A stretch of 64,000 nt of DNA from Candidatus Freyarchaeota archaeon (lineage in GTDB: Archaea; Asgardarchaeota; Jordiarchaeia; Jordiarchaeales; Jordiarchaeaceae), in the NCBI GenBank assembly GCA_030587365.1, contig JAUQZE010000018.1, forward strand, positions 200,094 through 264,093, in the 5' to 3' direction. Below, in pieces: positions 63,770 to 64,000 of this stretch (within the stretch, counting starts at the first letter, position 1; each line of letters begins with the position of its first letter). A model generated the notes under the pieces. It was not told the origin of the DNA. It did not search any database and saw nothing but the letters and a program-made list of their open reading frames with translations. The translations under genes and the position numbers were made by a program.

Positions 63770-64000
63770 TTATGAGCTGAGCGGAATGTTTTGGGCGTGT
63801 AGGATTTCCATCCTCGATCTGAGGAAGGTTCTCACCTCACCCCTCAGAAAACAGTAGGCGGACAATTTGCCACCATTAACCGAGAGGACTAGGAGGTTTC
63901 TCAGGCTCGTTTTTCCGTTCCTGTTGGTGTACCTCACCCGAAGGAGCTGGTAGGGATGCACACAAATCTTGGGTTGCCTTTTGATGCTGGAGGTGGTGAG
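63770..64000 (-). CDS. C-terminal end of a possible WYL-domain protein
   Basis: A minus-strand frame open from the window edge (64000) to a stop at 63770-63772. The sequence YQLLRVRYTNRNGKTSLRN and KLSAYCFLRGEVRTFLRSRMEIL resembles the WYL fold (RxRY, then an aYC segment and a RxxRxxxI-like ending). WYL domains are ligand-sensing parts of transcription or defence regulators. Only the last 75 or so residues are present, so identity is tentative. Confidence 0.45.
   Translation of the reverse strand, partial: LTTSSIKRQPKICVHPYQLLRVRYTNRNGKTSLRNLLVLSVNGGKLSAYCFLRGEVRTFLRSRMEILHAQNIPLSS

Noticed and set aside
1..64000. Mobile elements, prophage or integrase genes
   Set aside because: No transposase, integrase or phage structural genes found; the tRNA cluster shows no attachment-site duplication I could see.

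Overview
The window is a piece of an archaeal chromosome. It carries an archaeal ribosomal/translation/secretion cluster (FtsZ, SecE, Spt5, L11, L1, L10, L12; FtsY, prefoldin alpha, L18a/LX, aIF6, L31e, L39e, PDCD5, S19e, a YhbY-like protein, RNase P component 4, Nep1). It also has an A-type ATPase subunit B, an Lsm protein, L37e, Hef, Lhr, D-aminoacyl-tRNA deacylase, a histone-fold protein and tRNA genes full of bulge-helix-bulge introns. FtsZ together with an Rpo8-like protein, L39e and extreme tRNA-intron density suggests a TACK-superphylum lineage (Bathyarchaeia-like is my best guess). This is inference; no rRNA gene is present to settle it.

Layout. 1-6 kb: topoisomerase IA and a small zinc protein (minus), a lone GcvH, a PAPS-reductase-type PP-loop enzyme with iron-sulfur cysteines, a PRC-barrel-like protein. 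6-15 kb: Hef, a ZNRD2-type zinc ribbon, PyrB, Lhr, a metallophosphoesterase, a SWIM zinc-finger protein and two tiny hypothetical genes. 15-20.5 kb: an AbrB/PhoU regulator, a lone ATPase subunit B, hypothetical genes, an M24 peptidase. 21-30 kb: CBS protein, BtpA-like barrel, truncated Old Yellow Enzyme, an enolase-superfamily NSAR/OSBS with its GNAT partner, histone fold, ADP-forming acyl-CoA synthetase alpha subunit, HisC. 30-34.3 kb: two methyltransferases and two glycosyltransferases. 34.8-39 kb: Sir2, an unknown, a coiled-coil protein, a small membrane protein and Rpo8-like. 39.1-43.6 kb: seven tRNA genes among L37e, Lsm, a PUA protein, two tiny genes and ThiL. 43.7-57 kb: DUF434 protein, AlaRS, the L12-L10-L1-L11 genes, a decayed zinc-ribbon gene, a frameshifted HEAT-repeat gene, Spt5, SecE, FtsZ, DtdA. 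57-63.4 kb: ArgF and the FtsY-to-Nep1 cluster. 63.4-64 kb: a duplicated dyad element, tRNA-Gly(GCC) and the end of a possible WYL-domain gene.

The most striking content is the tRNA set. Eight tRNA genes contain 22 introns by my hand folding: Phe(GAA) 4, Ala(GGC) 4, Arg(TCT) 4, Glu(CTC) 3, Thr(CGT) 3, Gly(GCC) 2, Gly(TCC) 1, Val(GAC) 1. Seven of the eight share a T-loop intron between positions 59 and 60. In tRNA-Ala the anticodon plus A37 form an isolated 4-nt exon, and one splice motif exists only after a neighbouring intron has been removed. Five introns are only 12-16 nt. The Gly(TCC) and Arg(TCT) genes both encode C33 instead of the near-universal U33. Other points: strand-composition flips inside single genes (ATPase B, Spt5), two frameshifted genes, and several genes below usual ORF-length cut-offs (34-aa membrane peptide, tandem 31/32-aa genes, L39e).
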